From Lenzites betulinus (lineage: Eukaryota > Basidiomycota > Agaricomycetes > Polyporales > Polyporaceae): a stretch of 64,000 nt of DNA. Below, piece by piece: positions 10,694 through 21,858 of the stretch. A program made the position numbers and the translations under genes. Below the pieces are notes generated by a model. It saw nothing but the letters and a program-made list of their open reading frames with translations, was not told where the DNA came from and searched no databases. How positions within the stretch are numbered: position 1 is the stretch's first letter; each line of letters opens with the position of its first letter. The DNA is taken from positions 62,001 to 126,000 of the forward strand of contig JABYQU010000050.1 of NCBI GenBank assembly GCA_022264855.1, given 5' to 3'.

Positions 10694-12290
10694 GCGAAAC
10701 CTCGTACGTCTTTTCTAATGGATGTACCGCATGTGCTCACGAAGTTCCAGCGCGATCCGCGCAGATTCAAAGGATGGGCGACTTTGCATGATTTCATGGA
10801 TGTGCAACGTCGATCGCCTGCCCCGCGTCGCCCCCGCATCGCGCCACCGCGCAGCTTCGTACGTCGTCTCGTATGCACACACGCTACGCGCTCACGGAGT
10901 TCGGGGCGATCCGAGCAGGTGCCAAAATCGCCAATTTCATGCATTTTCGTGCACATGCCGGGAAAACCGCCCGCCCCGCCCTGGGTTCTTTTCGGACCGC
11001 CGCGAAACTTTGAAAGTCTCCTCTACTGCACAACGCGCATGCGCTCACAAGATTTCAGCGCAGTCCGAGCAAGTCGCAAAATCGGCCTCTTCGCCTCATG
11101 TCGCGGCCACGCCAAAATACGTCGCCCGCCCCGCACCCCGCGCTCAACGAATCGCCGCGAAACTCTGGGCGCCGTCTCGCCTGCACGGACGCCACCCACC
11201 CACGAAGTTGCAGCGCGATACGAGCAGGTCCGAAATCGGCCGTTGTGCACGATTTCATGGCGAGTTCGCGGACGTGCGGAGTCGATCGCGCGTCGCGTGG
11301 CGCGCTCCCGTCGTGCCATCGCGAAACTTGGTACGTCCTCTCGTACGAATGGGCGGCACGCGCTCACGACGTTTCAAGGCGACACGAGCGAATCTCAAAA
11401 TGCGCCGCCTGGCCCGATCTCAATGTGTGCGCAAATGCGATCGCTTGCGCCGCACTGGGCTCTCCCCCGATCCCCGCGAAACCTCGTACGTCGTTTCGAT
11501 TGAGCAGCACGCATGTGCTCATGAAGTTTCAGGCCGATACGAGCACGTCGGGAAATCGGCCATTTCTCGTCATTTCGAAGACATCCCGCGAAAATACACT
11601 CTCCCTCGCTCGCCGCGCATCGCCTCCTCGCGCAACTCCGGATTTCATTTCGCCCGAACAGACGCTACGTGCGTACGAAATCGCAGCGCGATACGGGCAA
11701 TTCCATTTCTGCAACATTTCTGCGGGATCTCATGGATGTGCATCGACGGTTTGTCGCCGAGTTTCACGATCACCACGTGCCGCCGCGAAACTTGGTGAGT
11801 AGTCTCGTACGAGCTAACGCTCTATGCTCACAACGTTTCAGAGCATCGCGAGCACATCTGAAAATGCGCAATCTTGACTCTGCTCGAAGACCACGGGGTT
11901 GCAAGACGATCGCCCGCCACGGATCGCGTTCTCCTCGCGTATTCCCGCAAATTGGTACGTCGTCTCGTACTGATGTACGTCACACGCTCACGGAGTTTCA
12001 GCCCGATCCGAAGCGAATTGGAATCCGACTCTGCAGGGCAATCCCATGCCGGCGTGCAGAGAATCGTTCCTCCTGGCGCAACACCGTGTCTACGCGCACT
12101 CCCGTTTCGTATGTATTGCTGCGCGCACGTACCGTACGTGATCGCTGACGTTCAGTGCGTTCGGAGCAGAAAAGAATCCGTGACATTCCAAGGATTGTAG
12201 AGGATACACTGGCACCGAAATGACAGTTTCGCCGCAACGGCGCGTCGCATCGCCGCGAAACTTGGAGGGCATGCTCGGGTGGGTACGCTA
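10694..12290 (+). repeat. Satellite of about 154-bp monomers with intron-like modules
   Basis: A GCGAAAC[TC]T element recurs at about 10694, 10849, 11002, 11157, 11321, 11476, 11630, 11785, 11947 and 12255, with a diverged monomer near 12103: period 153-164 bp, about eleven monomers. Most monomers then carry GTACGT, a GCTCAC segment and GTTTCAG about 47 bp downstream, so each looks like a short intron plus an exon-like block of about 105-117 bp. The array crosses the joint between unit copies 1 and 2 at 12001. Monomers within one array differ strongly, but whole arrays are nearly identical between unit copies. Confidence 0.85.
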
Positions 12291-13873
12291 CACCCGTCCC
12301 ACAACGCTCGAGCCGCCCCGGGCAGAAACGGACGGCGCGGGGCGACGACAAGGACGGCGTTGCCAAGAATACACGAAAATCGCCAGCTCTGCTCGGCGCA
12401 TCGTGCCGAGCGTTTCGCACAACCCCAGGCCCATGCCGCTCGCCCCCAGCGCGTCCTTCTGTCTCGTGGCAAGCCCAGACGTCACCGGATGCACTAGGGC
12501 GCGCCCACACTCTCCCTTGACGCACCCCGGCCCTGCATCCCCAAACGCCCCCGAAGCGCACCTGCGACCGGTACCCGCCTCGTATCCCGTCGCTCTCATT
12601 TCACAGCGTCCCAGCTTCGCTCGAGCCTCTCGTTCTGTATGATATTGTCGTTCCCACTCAGCTGCTACCAGTTGCTTGCAGCAGCTCGATGGCGTTGCGC
12701 CGCCGCCCCCCGGAGAGTATGCCCAGCCAACGGACAGCTGGTACATGTCCTGCGCTGCAGGCCGACGCGGCTACAACACTCTCCGAAGACCCCATCCCAT
12801 CAATGAAGGTCAGTCCGAGCTGACACCCGCGCATCGCCCGCAGCTCTGCGCCCAACGCCCACGACCAAGGACATCTCGGAGGCGGGTCGACCCTGTCTGC
12901 TCCAAGTCGCGTTGCACGGTTTGCGCCGCGCCGCCCACCCGAGTCGTTCCTGGCCTCGAATCGAAGTTCACAACGCCCTGCGCGGAGGGCCACACGGTCC
13001 GAGATGTATTCACTGATTCGACTGCTGTTCGAGGTCTCGACTGATCAGTCCTCGCAGATTCAGCTGCCGTGCAAGTCCCTGGCCTCGGATCATGACGCGA
13101 CGGGCCAAGTGAGCACCCAGGAATATACTCCTCCGAACACGGCGGCGTCGCGGCGCACATCGCCCTCGCCTTGCGAGCGACTCGGAATGGCCTTCGCTTC
13201 GGCACGAACAATGCGACACCCTGCGCGCACGATGGCGCATTCCCGGAGGGACGGGGCTCTCTGCGCCGGGTTCCCCTGTACAGTCGTGTCAATTCGCCAT
13301 GGTGTGCAGGCCTCAGCATCCCCACATCCCCTCAGACATCTGGCCAGCATAGAGATCGTTTCGGGATGTACATAGTCGAGCAGTCAAATAATAAACTCAT
13401 CCCCGCAACGCCTTCCAATCTACGGCGCCCGTGTTCACTTTAATAAGGTACCTAGGGTCGGTTGTTTCTAGTGGGCGCGCTCCACACGCCACGCCGCGCT
13501 TCGCGTCTCCAGGGAGTGGCGGGACGTACACGAATTCGTCGCGCTCCGGTGCGCGCCCACGCCGCCCCTGGATGTCAGAAGACATGTACTCCGCTTCGCC
13601 CGAGCTCCGGCATGCGGCGCTGTGCTCGCCGTCTTGTGGGGGTGCACTCGTACTCGCTAATAAATATATTTCCTCATGTACATACAACAGAAGTGCGGAG
13701 TCGTCAATACAGGTACAAGGCCCTCCGCTCACACACAGAGAGCGCGCGGCGGGTCCGCGGGAATATGGGGCTGACGTAGACGAATGGAAAAATAGACATA
13801 CGCAGTGTGCTTGCGCCCGCGCTGCTGGATATGATGTCTTGAATCGGCGCTGAATTGCCGTCGGTAGGGAGAG
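12291..13873. other. No convincing gene (copy 2)
   Basis: Counterpart of 291-1875, with nothing recognised. The minus-strand frame at 13397-13732 is shorter than in copies 1 and 3 because one G is missing near 13762. Confidence 0.5.
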
Positions 13874-15184
13874 CTAGAAGCTAGCACAGCGGAGCCGCGG
13901 CCGCGCGGCGCGCAAGGGCGCGGCTACAGAGCGCGCATCGAACGGGAACTGAGTCAGGTGCACGTACCTGCCAGTGCACAGGGTGCGCTGTCGGGGTTTC
14001 GGGTGGCGTGGCGGCCACATCCCATTAGAGACGCGGATGAGCGCGCCGGCGCGGAAAGACGAGCGACGGCCCGAGTGTGTGTAGAAATCGATGGCGATTT
14101 CCCGTGCCAGTTCCTTTTGATCATCGTCGACGTGGAGGACGAGGAGTGGGGGCCGGCGTTGACTTCGGGGCGTGATTGCTTGCACACGGAGGTCGGGAGA
14201 CTGTCGAGCAATGCTATTAGTGAGGTTTCTTGTGTTCGAGGCCGAAACAAAGTTGCGGGCGTGCGCGAACATCATGTGAACGGTTTGGGCATGCCAAACG
14301 TGCATGAGATTTGGTACACGGCGACGCGCCAAGTACACCGTCGCTTGATGCAGCTTGATGTTCAAAGGCGGCGGCGGGGGGACATACCGTTTCGAGACCT
14401 GAGCGACGCTGGCGGGATTCAGCTGCTGTGTGCGCTGCGCCGCCGAGGAATTCTGAGCAGCAGGAACGCCACATGTGACCGCAGAGGGCCCTCCCATCCA
14501 CGCGCCGAGTGTGCTAGACAGAGATCCCGGAGAAGGAGTCGTTGCCCAAGGCGCGGCTACGAAGCGTGCACCGAACGAGAACTGAACGTACCTGCACGGG
14601 GTGCGGTGTTGGGTCTCGGGTACTGCGCCGCGGCGGCGGCCATGTCCCGTGAGAAGCGCGGGACGAGCGAAGGCCCGAGTGTTTGTAGAAGTCGCATGGG
14701 CGAGATCTCGTGCTTTCTCGCTGGGATCACCGTCGACTCGACGAGTAGCAGGGCCGGTATTGACTGCTGAACACGATTGTTTGCGGACGGAGGTCGAGTC
14801 ACTGTCGAGCGATGCTGTTAGGCTAGTGAAGTCTCTTGTGTTCGACGCCGAAACAGAGCGGTGGGCATGCATGAGCGCCATGCGAAAGGTCTGAGGATGC
14901 ACGGGTGCATATGATACAGTACACGGCGATATGCCGAGTACGGCATCGCTCGACGCAGGCTGATGTTCGAAGGCGGCGGGGGGGACATACCCTTTCGAGA
15001 CCTGAACGACGCCGGCGGGATTCGGCTGCTGTGTGCCCTCCGAAGAGAAGTTGTCGTCTACGTCTTCATGCTTCATCCGGTTGCCCTCGACGCTGTGGGC
15101 CTTGGCTGCACTTGGACGCAGCTTGGCGACACAGTAGACAGCGAGCAGCTCGCTTGCAGCGATAGCACGATATTGACAGAGCAT
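13874..15184 (-). CDS. Hypothetical reading frame with internal duplication, copy 2
   Basis: Same frame as 1876-3186: ATG at 15184, stop at 13874. The translated product is the same as in copy 1. See that entry for the internal repeat and the doubt about coding. Confidence 0.3.
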   Translation of the reverse strand: MLCQYRAIAASELLAVYCVAKLRPSAAKAHSVEGNRMKHEDVDDNFSSEGTQQPNPAGVVQVSKGYVPPAAFEHQPASSDAVLGISPCTVSYAPVHPQTFRMALMHAHRSVSASNTRDFTSLTASLDSDSTSVRKQSCSAVNTGPATRRVDGDPSEKARDLAHATSTNTRAFARPALLTGHGRRRGAVPETQHRTPCRYVQFSFGARFVAAPWATTPSPGSLSSTLGAWMGGPSAVTCGVPAAQNSSAAQRTQQLNPASVAQVSKRYVPPPPPLNIKLHQATVYLARRRVPNLMHVWHAQTVHMMFAHARNFVSASNTRNLTNSIARQSPDLRVQAITPRSQRRPPLLVLHVDDDQKELAREIAIDFYTHSGRRSSFRAGALIRVSNGMWPPRHPKPRQRTLCTGRYVHLTQFPFDARSVAAPLRAARPRLRCASF

Positions 15185-17017
15185 CGTCTGGGCTCGACGT
15201 GGGGTGAGTAGTAGCGCGCGGAGCGACTTGCGGCACACTCTTCGAAGACTGCAGCTTAGAAGGTGAGAGTCCAGCGAAGCACGCCGTCGAGGCCTGTGCT
15301 GTAGACGATCAATAAAGCAGGTCGATGAGCACGAGGAGGACGTTGCCTGAGCAAGAGGACGTTACCTGTTCGGGGTGAGAGCCAGAGGGAGGGCGTCAAG
15401 GCATCGGAGATATGTCGCTGTCCTGATTGCATTGATGCGAGCGCCGGCGATGCAAAAAAAAAGTTGCCAGGCGAGACTCGAGAGGAGGCCGCGGGCGGCG
15501 CCGCGGCGGTGGCAGTCCAGGGAAGGGTCGCGAGCGGGGCGGGCGCTCCCATCCACACCGGTTGCCTTCTGTGGCATGGGCTTGAGATCGGGTGGGAGGA
15601 TCTGTGTGGGCCTGCTCCGTGCGCGCGGCGTGCCCTGAGGAAGAACGGGGTGTCAGGGCTGTGAGCAAGTAGGCGTACTTTAAAGTGCGCCTATTCCGGG
15701 GCCCTACCTCTTGCTGATCTTTTCCCTCCCGCTGCTGCATTCGCCCCGTCCTCGTCCTCGACCTATGTACTGCGAGGCCTCCCGAAGGACTCGGAGCGAG
15801 GTGAGTTCTGGGTTCCACTCTCTGCGAGCGCATCGCGCACAGTGAGGGATGCGGCTCGGAGGGCTTCGGAGGGGCGCGAATCCGGCGGCGGCGGCGGCGG
15901 CGCGGCGCGGAGTGGTGGTGGCTGGGCGGTCGCCGGCGGTTGCGGTGGATGGCGCCGCGGCACAGAGGATGGTCGCTCTTGCGTGCGACGGGCGTCGACG
16001 AGCGAGTAGAAGTGCCGCGGCGGCCGCGTTCCGGTACCTCCGGTGTGCGCGGCGACGCGAGTCGCTGGTGGCCGCCGCGGCACAAACAGAGGCTCGCCGC
16101 GCGATGGAAGTTTCGGGCGCGGGAAGGTTGCGGGGTGCGGCGGCAGGTCTTCAGTACGTATATCTGCGGTATGCGCGGGCGGTGCGGGCGACAGCAGGGG
16201 GCGCACCCGTCATGCCGGGGTGTGCGCGGGTGGGATACTACGTGAGGTGCGGGATGCGTCGCCGCAGCAGCCGTTTGCGAGGACGGTACGCACGGTGCGC
16301 GGCGGCGTTCTGGTGCGTCCTCTGTGACTGGCGTCTCGCGCGAGCAGCGAGCGCGGCGACTTGCGTACAAGGCGAGAGCACAAGTCGTCTCACCGCGGCC
16401 GCGATAGCGAGCGAGCGAGACGGACGACGGCCGGGGGTGCACCCGGGTTGTTTGGGCGCAAGCGGGCGGCGCGGGACGGTATGCGCGGGGGCGGCGGCGG
16501 CTTTCCGGTACGTGCATTCGGTCGAATCATCACTTACTTACTCACACCTTTGTGATCGGCGTCTCGTGCGGCGGGCGGGGCAGACGAGGGGGCGCTCCCG
16601 GGTGCAGTGCGACTTGCGTACGAGGTCAGGATACAAGTTGTCTGGCAGCGGCTGCACACGGGCGCGGGGTTCCTACCACTCTCGCATAGGAGGGGGATTG
16701 TCCTTTGCATAACTACATGTATATTGAGCTACCTGTCGTATGTACATGCTTAATGCCAGTGCGAGGGACGTACCTATTGTCCTATGTGCAAACAGGCTGT
16801 CGGAGAGAACTTGTCCTCCTCCAGTGCCTGCGGGGGGAACCTCCTCCTACTGTGGTGACAGAGTATCGCGCTCTTGTCGCGGCATTTTCTCCACGCCCGC
16901 CGCGGCCCGTCGGTCTCCCCGGCGCGCGCCGCGTCCGCGTCCCTGCCGCACACAGGGCAAGACACGCGTCCGCAGCGATGCGAGCCATGTCAGATCACCG
17001 CGGTCAAGAATACACAA
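15185..17017. other. GC-rich region without a recognised gene (copy 2)
   Basis: Counterpart of 3187-5019. Small indels near 16122-16140 distinguish the three copies in a G run, which changes the composition-driven frames and supports their being non-coding. Confidence 0.5.
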
Positions 17018-17902
17018 CTAGTGATGTCCACCAGGAGGAACCCACGGCGTCGGACTCTCCTCCACTCGCCCGGCCGTCGCTATTCGAGACCCTATCCCAA
17101 ACGTATCCTGCAGCAGATCCTCGCCTAGCATCCTGAACTGTGCGGCGTGCTGAGCCTGCTGCTGCAGCCTCTGAGCGGGTGCAACGCCGAACACGGTCTC
17201 CTCTTCCCCGTCCGGCCCATACGCCACATCGTCGAACGAGTCATCATCAAATCCGTCATCGTCGTCAGGACCCTGTGGGCCGACTAGGAAGGGGTGAACG
17301 GGCGTCACGCCGTTAGCGTCGTCGGTCGGGTCGTCATCGTCCATGGAAGAGTCGAAGGAATCGTCGTCGTCGTACGACGGGCGCTGCGCCGCGAAGAGGA
17401 ACGCCGCTGACGGGTTCGCGGTGTTGTGCGCCTCTTCGTAGTCCAGCGAGTCGGACGACGAGTCCGGATCGATGCCACCGCCCTGTCCGATAACCTCATC
17501 GTCGTAGAAGTCGTCGTATTGAGGCGGTTCCGGCGTCTGCAGCAGGGGTTCTGGGAGCGGCGCGGCGGGCTGTGGCACATGTGTCGAGGAGGCGGCGCTG
17601 CGGAACGAAGGGATCGAGGACGTCGAAGACAGGCTACTGAACACAGGGGGGCGCGAAGGTTCCTGGGCGTGGCCTGTCGGCGCGATCGAAGTGCCATAGC
17701 CTGGGATATTGAGTCCAACGCGACGCATGAGGCTGTCCAAGCTAGAATCCGCCACGCTTCTGCTGGTTTCCGACGTGGCCGCTGGTACGTACGGGGAGCG
17801 CGTGTACCGTGTCATCGATGGCGGGGTGGGGATCGTGCTCATACTGCTCTCCGTGCCACCCCTCGCCTCAGCCGCCGCGCCCCGCGCCTGCCGCACAAAC
17901 AC
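17018..17902 (-). CDS. Acidic C-terminal tail of an unknown protein (fragment)
   Basis: An open frame of about 294 codons ends in TAG at 17018-17020. Its 5' end has no ATG-led start in a sensible context, and it lies directly next to the truncated S28 peptidase, in another frame. The first ATG is about 20 codons in (MSTIPTPPSMTRY). The product has a Ser/Pro-rich first half, an Asp-rich middle (DDDDSFDSSMDDDDPTDD) and a Gln-rich, possibly helical end (RLQQQAQHAAQFRMLGED). No domain or membrane segment is recognised. I read it as the 3' exon of an unknown gene whose upstream part was lost at the breakpoint. Copy 3 lacks it completely. Confidence 0.4.
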   Translation of the reverse strand: MFVRQARGAAAEARGGTESSMSTIPTPPSMTRYTRSPYVPAATSETSRSVADSSLDSLMRRVGLNIPGYGTSIAPTGHAQEPSRPPVFSSLSSTSSIPSFRSAASSTHVPQPAAPLPEPLLQTPEPPQYDDFYDDEVIGQGGGIDPDSSSDSLDYEEAHNTANPSAAFLFAAQRPSYDDDDSFDSSMDDDDPTDDANGVTPVHPFLVGPQGPDDDDGFDDDSFDDVAYGPDGEEETVFGVAPAQRLQQQAQHAAQFRMLGEDLLQDTFGIGSRIATAGRVEESPTPWVPPGGHH

Positions 17903-17910
17903 ACACGCAC

Positions 17911-18935
17911 CGATAGCACCGAAGCGAAGTCCGGGTCATATGTGACATTCGGCAGCCCGAAGACAGATTTGATAGCGTGCCGCGTCGCCGGGTCGGGGCT
18001 GGCCAGGAAGCGGTCGACCTCGTCGACCGCCTTCTCCACCTGCGCGATGCACGCGGCCGGTGCGGACTGCCGGATGATGTCCATGTAGCGCCAGTCGTCG
18101 ATCGTCGCGTGTGCGACACCGCTGGACGAGATCGCGCCAAAGACGAGGTCGGGGTAGAGCACGCGCATGTGGGCCGCGCGCGCGCCGCCGTAGGAACCCT
18201 GGGGTGCATGTGCTCGGTGAGGCGCTGCGGACATAACACGGACTGCGCGGAGCCTCTTACGCCGTAGTATATCCACGGGGTCCCGGGTGCCGTGAGGTCG
18301 CCCGGGATGCCAGGGAAGGTGACGTTGTCGATGAAGTTCGCGGAGTCGGCCGCAGCCTGCTCGTTGGAGAGCCACCTGGGTGCAGTCGCTGTCAGCTGCT
18401 GCCATGCGCGCCGGGGGGCACCGGTGTACCTTAGAGAGTCTGTGGTGAAATTCTGGACGGGGATCGACTCGCCTGAAGGGGCGCGTGAGCAGTTGCGCAT
18501 TGTGGGTGGGCGGGTGATATGCAGCATACCGTAGTATCTGTGCTCGAGCACGATAGCGAGTCCGTTGGTGGCGTTTGCGAGGATGTCCATGATGCCCGTG
18601 TCGAGGATGGGCATCCGCTCGTCCCCCGGACCTTCGCCCGCCTCGAAGACGATGACAGGCCCGCCGGGCTTGTAGTGGCGATCGCTCAGCCAGTACCGCT
18701 GCTCGAAAGTGTGTCCGGTCTCCGCGAAATGGTCGAGCGGCTGCGTGAACGTGTAGACGGGGAACGACGGCGCGTCCGCACGTCTGGCCTGCGGGGCCTT
18801 CGCAGCAGCCATGGCAGCGAGCTTCACATGCACCGGGTTGGTGGGTCGGATCCGGGCATCGGTCCCAGCGAGTCCAAGCAGGAGAACGGCGAGCGCACCG
18901 GCGAGGCGGAACACCCCGACACTGAGAGGGGACAT
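17911..18935 (-). pseudogene. S28 serine peptidase, N-terminal half only
   Basis: Secreted S28 peptidases cleave after proline; this copy is truncated. Exons on the minus strand: 18935-18530, 18472-18430, 18375-18261 and 18198-17911, with short GT..AG introns, giving 284 residues. A signal peptide (LAGALAVLLLGLAGTDA) is followed by the family regions EHRYYGESIPV, LSNEQAAADSANF and the nucleophile motif GGSYGG, in which Ser190 should be catalytic. Exon 4 ends at DFASVLS with a GTGCGTG donor at 17910, but no further S28 exon follows. The family is usually 500 residues or more, so the catalytic Asp and His region is missing. The sequence instead passes within about 10 bases into an unrelated acidic tail. 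All remaining frames are open, unlike copy 1. Confidence 0.85.
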
Positions 18936-19019
18936 GTCGGCTGAGGCAGAGGGCTGGCGTCCTGCTGCTCCATGTGCCGGTGCGTAGTAGCTTATATACC
19001 TCTAGAGGCGCGTCATGGT

Positions 19020-19572
19020 CATGCCAGCGTACGTAACGCGCGGACGAGCTGGGACCACGCGGTCCCCGAGAGGCATCATGATGAAGAAGGATGAAGAACG
19101 CCCGCGCGAAGGATGACCCTTGTGGACCAGAACCGAGTCTGCTGCCACTTCGCAGCGCACCTTCCCACACGCTAAAGTATGCCGGGGGTGAGATATATGT
19201 GTTCCCATTTGAAGTTCGACAGACATGAAGGATGTCGTGCCTTTGGGTAAACAGTCAGATCTCTTCAGACACGTCCATACTACCCACACGTACCGTCTCA
19301 AGATGATATCTGGGTTGACGTCCTCGGACTGACAGATCGCAGTTATTAGCATAATCAAGATCACCCAGAATAGTCAATACTACGACCATTGCAGAGGCAC
19401 ATTGCCGGAGCGAAATTCGAATGTCCCGAGGAATCTACCCGGTGAGCGTATAGCTGCCACGAAGTAATGCGTCAGCTGCCATTGTCGAGAGCCTTCAATC
19501 ATCGAGCAGGGCTTGCACGGCGTCGTGTAGATCCTTGGCATCGGGTAGCGCACGGCAGGTGTTGCGTTCGGA
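19020..19572 (-). pseudogene. Decayed FunK1 kinase fragment (copy 2)
   Basis: Same relic as 7000-7550. The match to the end of FunK1 exon 4 lies near 19505-19565, exon 5 near 19390-19470 and exon 6 near 19200-19240. A base missing in copy 1 near 7515 is present here (GATCCTTGG). Confidence 0.8.
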
Positions 19573-20489
19573 AACAAGTCCGACTCGACCGAACGGATGG
19601 CAGGACATATGGCACGTGGGAGAAACAACCCTAACCCAACAGATGCAAGAATGAAGACGCCTCAGTACTTTGACGGTTGATCAAGACGTTCACCACCATC
19701 TGGGACGCTATTGCAGACGATGACTGCACGGGACGTAACGGCGACATGACCGTGGTGGCAAGTGTAACGTCACCTTGGGACTAGCACTGATGCAGTCTGG
19801 ATGCGCCGATCGCTCCTCGAGTCGTCAACTTTGCCTTCAAGTTTAAACAACGCGCATGCGACGTTGTACCGTATTGAGCCGTGGTTTACCAGCAGCTAAC
19901 CTTCTCTAGTATGTCTATCAAGCACAGTGTGTACGACGTAGCTACCGCGTATGGTCGGGTTAACCATCACATATGCATCTGAATTCAGGCGCGCCCGTCA
20001 GCCCTTCCCGCCACCCAAACATCCCCGTGCCCGCGACATCGCAAAAACGCGCAACGCCAGCCCCCCGGGACCCAATGAGGCTGGTCCCCACGCCCGAATT
20101 GTCCCGAGGACCGACGCCCAACTGACATCTCCCGCCTCGATCGGCATTCCCGCCTACACCGTCAGCCTCCTCCATCCGCACCTGTCTTTCCTCCCCCCAC
20201 ATCGGCGGGTCTCTCACTGGGAGTATCGCTGTCTTATCATCTGAATTTCATCAGCGGGGCAACCCGCCTGGATCGCACTGAAATAGAGTGTAGTGCAGTG
20301 CTCGTTCGACGAGTTCAGCCAAGGCACGCGTGTGACGACTATTTCTGATCGAGCAGCGCCATCCTCTCAGCTTCGACTGTGACAGGATGACCGCACATGA
20401 CGTCACGCTCTCCCCCCTACTTATACGCGCCCCTGCTCTCGCTCCTCCCACCGCTCCCCACGCAGACGAACAGCACGCATACACACAGA
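19573..20489 (+). promoter_or_regulatory. Upstream region of the peroxiredoxin gene (copy 2)
   Basis: Counterpart of 7551-8466. The block shared with the upstream DNA of the gene at 42061 is 19985-20185. No gene is seen. Confidence 0.5.
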
Positions 20490-21250
20490 ATGGCATCCGT
20501 CCTAGCCTCCGCGACCAAGACCGCACACAGCCTCGCGACCTCGCTCCTCAGCGCCGCCGAGGCCAAGGTCGGCGCGACCATCCCGACCAACGTGCACATC
20601 AAGGAGGACGACGCGTCCGCCCCGTTCACGCTCGCCGCCATCACCGGCAAGAACGTCTTCGTGAGTGCCCCCGCCCCCTTTCTCGCCCGCGGCTGAGCAC
20701 GCTGCGCGTGTGCAGGTCGGCGTCCCCGGCGCGTTCACGGGGACGTGCTCCGCGCAGATCCCGGCGTACATCAAGAACTTCGACCAGTTCAAGGCAAAGG
20801 GCGTCGACGGCGTGTACGTCGTCGGCGTGAACGACGTGTTCGTGATGAAGTGCGTGCCCCCGCCGCGCGTGCCGTGCGCATGCGCTACCCGCTAACGGTC
20901 GGCCAGGGCGTGGAAGGAGCAGCTCGCGCCCCAGGGAACCCGTGCGTTTTCTCCCGCCGTTCACCAGTGAGAACCCAGTGCTAACCACGTGCGGGGCGGC
21001 AGCGATCCACTTTATTGCGGACGACCAGGCCGCGTTCGTCGGCGCGCTCGGGATGCTCTTCGACGCGTCCGAGCTGCTCGGCGCACCGCGCTCCAAGGTA
21101 CGCCCGCCCGCCCGCGGCCCCGTCCTGCGCGCCCTGGCTGATCGTGCGCAGCGCTTCGTGGCGGTGACGGAGGGCGAGACGATCACGTACCTCGCGGTCG
21201 AGCCGGTCCCGGGCGAGGTCACGGTCACGGCGGCAGACAAGATCCTGGCC
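20490..21250 (+). pseudogene. Peroxiredoxin, copy 2, with stop codon lost
   Basis: Exons are 20490-20660, 20716-20849, 20907-20941, 21003-21097 and 21152 onward. The protein matches copy 1 through DKILA (codon ending at 21250). There, 17 bases that carry the last two codons and the stop in copy 1 are missing between two GGCC sequences, and the frame runs on into inserted DNA for 407 further codons to a stop at 22474. The core fold and Cys68 are intact, so activity is conceivable, but the extension is arbitrary sequence, including an antisense FunK1 exon. I class it as disrupted. Confidence 0.85.
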
Positions 21251-21277
21251 CGAGCGAGCAGATACGCAGGGCGAGGA

Positions 21278-21404
21278 TCCCACCGACAGATCGAACTTCT
21301 TGGCATATTCAAGATCCCCCAAGATACCACGCCCATTGTAGAAGAGCACGTTGCCGGAGCTGATGTCGCGATGGATCCAGCCGATGAGGAACAGGATCTG
21401 TACG
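21278..21404 (-). pseudogene. FunK1 exon 5 fragment (catalytic loop)
   Basis: On the minus strand this encodes ILFLIGWIHRDISSGNVLF and GDLEYAKKFDLSVG, the catalytic and metal-binding segments of FunK1. It is closest in sequence to the exons 5 of the functional-looking paralogues at 46092-46240 and 50315-50463, not to the decayed relic in the same unit. The match stops almost exactly at the 5' end of the exon. Confidence 0.9.
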
Positions 21405-21858
21405 TCCGCATGAGACGGCTCCTGCGTTCCGTCGCTCCTGCCGCATCCACTGCCCCTCTGCTGGCCCTGGGCGCTTGCGATCCTCGACGGCCGCACGCAA
21501 AGCACTCGCCCTGCGCGCCGCCCTGGCGGCGTCTTTTTGTGGCCCACGCCCCGTCCTCATCGATTGACCTCCGGCCACACAGTTCCTGTCTACACCCGGG
21601 GCTCCGACGCTTGTCTCCCCACACCCTCCCCCGGCGCAGCACCCCATCGCCCCTGAGCATCCCTCTGCACGCCGCCAAGGGCACTGCGCGCGTCGCCCTC
21701 TCCGCCTTGCACGACGGCGGAAGCGACCGCATCGCCCCTCCGCGCTGCGACTACAACGGTAGCGCAGTTCCCGGACTGCGACCAAGGACTCCCGCCGTCA
21801 GCTACGTCCTCCGACTCGGCAGCGCATGTCCACTCACCATCAGTGGCAGCATCCGACA
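21278..21858. other. 581-bp insertion specific to copy 2
   Basis: Copies 1 and 3 lack this segment, which follows the shared GCGAGGA and ends at the shared TGCGCGCCGTCC. In copy 1 the corresponding stretch is only about a dozen bases. The first 127 bp are an inverted FunK1 exon; the remaining 450 bp are GC-rich and match nothing else I can see in the window. No terminal inverted repeats or target duplication were found. Confidence 0.85.

Larger units (their letters stand above)
1..12000. repeat. Tandem 12-kb segmental repeat, copy 1
   Basis: The sequence at base 1 recurs at 12001 and at 24585, and the identity continues for kilobases, so this is the first visible copy of a direct tandem array. 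The start at base 1 is only the window edge; it falls inside the satellite that joins units, so the true left end of the array is not visible. Copy 1 differs from copy 2 mainly by single-base indels, many in C or G runs, by a 7-bp intron deletion in the peroxiredoxin gene, and by a 15-bp deletion in the S28 peptidase. Such indels could be real decay or uncorrected long-read errors. Confidence 0.95.

Noticed and set aside
10722..11798. Single uninterrupted gene of 358 codons across the satellite
   Set aside because: The frame is a by-product of the 154-bp periodic, stop-poor repeat; the periodic splice-like signals are the real structure.
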